Positions 61,201-64,000 of a DNA stretch of 64,000 bases are shown here, in pieces; the stretch's first letter is position 1, and each line of letters starts with the position of its first letter. Source of the stretch: Turnera subulata (Eukaryota; Streptophyta; Magnoliopsida; Malpighiales; Passifloraceae); the NCBI GenBank assembly GCA_028386065.3, contig JAKUCV010004275.1:7173-71172 (forward strand), in the 5' to 3' direction. The notes beneath the pieces are model-generated. The model saw nothing but the letters and a program-made list of their open reading frames with translations, was not told the origin of the DNA and did not search any database. The position numbers were made by a program, and so were the translations under genes.

Positions 61201-62846
61201 CCAAAAATAGAAAAAATGCAAACAAGCACTAGTCAGTTTTTAATAATAGACAAACAAAGAGCTCGTTCATACGATTTAAGAAAGGAAGCTAATTTGCCGG
61301 CACAATCGTACTTATAAAATATTATAACATAATGATCGAAATAATTAGAAAACTGTTGGCTGCTTTCACAACAAATATGAATTTCCACAAAATTTGAAGC
61401 AGAAGATTATGGATTAAACGTGAAACCGACCTGAATTAATGTTGTATAAGTGACAATATCTGGATATAGATTTTGTTTGGGATATGTTTGTGCTTTGTCC
61501 TGAAAATCATTGCAAGTATCAGTAATTTTAAGCAAACCAGCATAATTTTTTTTATGTACAGGCCCGCAAGTGACCTTTCAAATACACGCAGGTGACCTTC
61601 ATTTCTTCCATGAAACGAATGGCAGCATCAAAGTTTTGAGTCTTGACGCATGCAGAGATGAGAGTGTTGTAGGTGAGTCTATCAGGAGTCAATCCTGCAC
61701 GCAGAATCTCAGCATGCAAAGCCAAAGCATCTTTAGGGCGGCCAATGTTAATGTATCCCTAAAAGTTCAAAATGAAAGGTTCAATGAGACCGTACATTAT
61801 ATATGATGCGGATTAGCTCAAAGACAAATCCTACTTATAAAGTCCAAAATCCAACCAGCAGATTCATACAATCACATAGAACCATCTGAAAAACAAGTAC
61901 AGACAAATAACATACCTTCATTAATAAGTTATATATCAATGTGGCGAGATTCCCCTCTTTAAGAAACAAGTACCCATAACGTGCAAGAAGACCATTAGCA
62001 CGGCGTAAATTTCCTGCACTACACCAGAGCAACGGCAGTAATATCAGGAGGTCATATGACAAACATAAACAATCAAGATAAACAGACATCCTATTAGCAA
62101 ACATCAACTTAAGAACTCGAGTATTTAGCCAACTGTTAGCACTAGGAAAAAATTTCCTGAAAGCTGACCAACCTGATTCGATAAGAGCATTCAAGAGACC
62201 AACTATGAGCGGCGGAGACAACTTTGGATTTCCCACAGCAGTACCTTGCTCCACAGCTTCAAGAATTTGAAATGCTTCGTCGATTTTTCGAGCCCTTCCT
62301 AAACCCTAACCCGAAGCAATTAAATTTAGAAAAGTCCATTCATCCTTGAAAGGAAAAATTCGAACTCGACGGAAATGAACAGAGAAGTTGAGGTACCTTT
62401 AGCAGTGTAGCATAGGTAACACCATCAACCCCACAGCTCTCCGACATTTCGTCGAAAAGCTGGAGTGCAGAATCGATATCACCGCAGTGCACGCAAGCCT
62501 CCATCACCGCATTCATCACAATCGTGTTCAGCTTCCCGTACTGTCTTTTTGCGGTCTCTATCTCGTTAAAAATCTGCACCACAGAAATAAAAATAAGCAA
62601 CTCCACCGCAGAGATCCAGAAACGAGGATGTTAACGCTATCTGACCTGTTTCAACTGTTTCCGGCGAGTGAGTTGGACGACGCGGAGGGTGAGTTGTTTG
62701 AGACTACTGACCAGTAGTTTCTTCTTGTGACTGGGCGTCTTGATTAAACGACGCCGATTTGGAAAGGAGGACGAGAAGGAGATAACCTTGAAAGGAGGTG
62801 ATAGTTTCAACGCTGCCATCGGCGAGAGGGCGAGAACGCGCTGCAT
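58244..62846 (-). CDS. PPR protein fused to a CBS-domain pair (CBSPPR1-like)
   Basis: Twelve exons on the minus strand give 600 residues: 62646-62846, 62397-62573, 62173-62305, 61916-62013, 61597-61758, 61431-61499, 61059-61191, 60015-60247, 59731-59808, 59233-59301, 58656-58832 and 58244-58516. The first 60 residues are Ser- and basic-rich, like an organelle transit peptide. Residues of about 70-430 contain pentatricopeptide repeats of the P type ([56 protein letters not shown]). Residues of about 455-600 form a CBS pair ([15 protein letters not shown] and [16 protein letters not shown]; then [20 protein letters not shown] and [14 protein letters not shown]). PPR tracts bind organelle RNA and CBS pairs bind adenosine nucleotides, so the fusion suggests nucleotide-sensed RNA handling. 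That is inference. The intron after exon 10 has a GC donor. Confidence 0.9.
58977..59015 (+). mobile_element. A-tailed stub with 13-bp duplication inside a PPR-CBS intron
   Basis: AACTATCATCACA at 58977-58989 recurs as AACCATCATCACA at 59003-59015 (one mismatch). They flank TTGACCAAAAAAG. It lies in the intron between exons 10 and 11 of the PPR-CBS gene, in opposite orientation to the gene. Confidence 0.55.
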
Positions 62847-63506
62847 AGCTACACATCAGCCATGAGCGTCCGAGAAGGAGAGCAAACGGATAATGTTGGG
62901 GCAGAAGTGTTTTAGAGAGAATTATTGGCGGGTAAATAGAGAGGTGCACGTTCGGGCCGGTTAATGGGCTACTTCTGATGAAGATCTTTGTCAAGGGATT
63001 ACATTACCTGGGCCTCAGCCGTTCTTGAAAGCGGGCCTGTCTTAATGCTGGATTTCTTTATCCAAATCCGATGGGGGTGGATTACTTTGGGCTCCTGTAG
63101 ATTTCACCATAACATCGTCCATTTTCGATTGAGTTCAAGTGTTCAACTATTCCAAGTGGTATGATTACTTAATATATTATATTCAATTGGATATTTTTTA
63201 AGAAAAAAGAAATTTATTTTCCTTGAATGAGAGAATCCTTGATTGCAGTGTGCATAATTTTAAAAATAAAATTAAAATTACTTATATGTAAAAATAAAAT
63301 CAAAGGCCAAATTTACATCACAAAAGGGACTTACATGGAAAAATAAAAAAATCTAGACCACCCCTGAAGCCACTGCCACTGCTTGATTGGTTTTATTCGC
63401 TTGGTAAAACTTGAGTAATATAATTTTTTCCCCGAAATTACAAATACTAATGCTCCACTTATAAATACTAATATACTAATACTATTTATAACCCTCCAGT
63501 TGCCAA
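62847..63506. other. Upstream region of the PPR-CBS gene
   Basis: The first 150 bases are the promoter and leader of the minus-strand PPR-CBS gene. The rest is AT-rich intergenic DNA with no gene seen. Confidence 0.55.
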
Positions 63507-63674
63507 ACAACCACTTGGTTGTGATGGCATTTCCCCTAGCCTTAAGGCTTGGTGGGTTGAGGTCCCGGGTTCAAACCGTGGACAGCGCGTTGTGTAGTGG
63601 GATTTAGGATGAGTTTAGTGGGGTTTGGGTGGATGTTTGTATAAAAACAAACCCTTCGATTAAAAAAAAAAAAA
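63507..63674 (+). mobile_element. tRNA-derived SINE
   Basis: A sequence of about 170 bases ends in CGATT plus a poly(A) tail and has an internal RNA polymerase III promoter: an A-box-like TGGTTGTGATGG near 63519 and a B-box GGTTCAAACC near 63572, correctly spaced. The body (GGCTTGGTGGGTTGAGGTCCC) is of the style seen in plant tRNA-related SINEs. It codes for nothing and would depend on a LINE enzyme for movement, such as the one in this window. The left border and target-site duplication are not resolved. Confidence 0.75.
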
Positions 63675-64000
63675 CCGATCGCCCCCATTCACTGGCTCAC
63701 AATAAAAGAGGGATTCTGTGCTTCACCCACTATCGCGCGTGTTCCAGAAAGAAAGGAAGCTAGGGGATTTGTCAGAAGAGAAACGGAAAAAAAGAAAAAG
63801 GAAAAAGAGATAAGATTGATCTCGCTTGATGTTCAGTTGGCCAATAATGGAGGTGAAAATGTGTTTACTGTTAACTCCATGCGTCAGTTATTGACAAGCT
63901 TTTTGTCTGTTTGATTTTACAGTCCGATGTGATGACAACCTTGTCGGAAAATGCGGTGGAGATCTTTGAAAAAATAGAAGTGTTAGTTTTAGTATTGCTG
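63675..64000 (+). other. Possible 5' end of an unrecognised gene at the window edge
   Basis: An AG-rich leader precedes ATGGAGGTGAAAATG at about 63848. A typical acceptor (TTTTACAG near 63922) is followed by a frame open to the window end (SDVMTTLSENAVEIFEKIEV). This could be the first two exons of a plus-strand gene, or chance. I do not recognise the protein. Confidence 0.25.

Noticed and set aside
1..64000. CRISPR array, operon or bacterial-type defence system
   Set aside because: The window is plant nuclear DNA with spliced genes. No regularly spaced repeats or prokaryotic gene clusters are present.

Overview
This window is nuclear DNA from a flowering plant, almost certainly a eudicot. 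The genes are split by many short AT-rich GT-AG introns and have plant-specific products (a KAKU4-type nuclear-envelope protein, a P3A plasma-membrane proton pump, a PPR-CBS fusion, a DUF761 protein). The spacers are AT-rich and hold plant LINE, hAT-like and SINE sequences. I rebuilt the exon chains by eye, requiring reading-frame continuity at every junction; all the spliced models listed here close without frameshifts.

Layout. Positions 324-5449 (+) hold a KAKU4-like gene and 6282-8710 (+) hold COP9 signalosome subunit 5. A spacer of about 6 kb without recognisable genes follows, then a nearly complete L1-type non-LTR retrotransposon (about 14.65-20.76 kb, +) whose two ORFs are both open. 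A plasma-membrane H+-ATPase lies at 22987-29674 (+) and is followed by a degraded hAT-like element (30520-31222). A CENP-O kinetochore gene runs from 36175 down to 31615 (-), divergent from an ADA1/SAGA-Tad1 gene (38400-39659, +). Next come a RING-H2 E3 ligase (44534 down to 42176, -), a 5 kb AT-rich spacer, a calmodulin-binding-domain protein (51601-53103, +), a small DUF761 protein (54688 down to 54305, -), mitochondrial bL28 (57464 down to 55627, -) and a PPR plus CBS-pair protein (62846 down to 58244, -). A tRNA-derived SINE lies at about 63507-63674, and a doubtful gene start sits at the right edge.

The genes are not an operon. They are independently transcribed housekeeping and regulatory genes. 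From memory, their order resembles two Arabidopsis neighbourhoods interleaved: At4g31430-At4g31460 (KAKU4, ADA1, RING, L28) and At5g10660-At5g10710 (calmodulin-binding, PPR-CBS, CENP-O).

The most unusual signal is a set of at least twelve very small insertions. Each is little more than a poly(A) or poly(T) tail with a few LINE-3'-end-like bases, flanked by 12-18 bp direct repeats. They look like extreme 5'-truncated retroposition events and are scattered from 5.7 to 59 kb, with three of them within about 420 bp of the CENP-O/ADA1 intergenic region.
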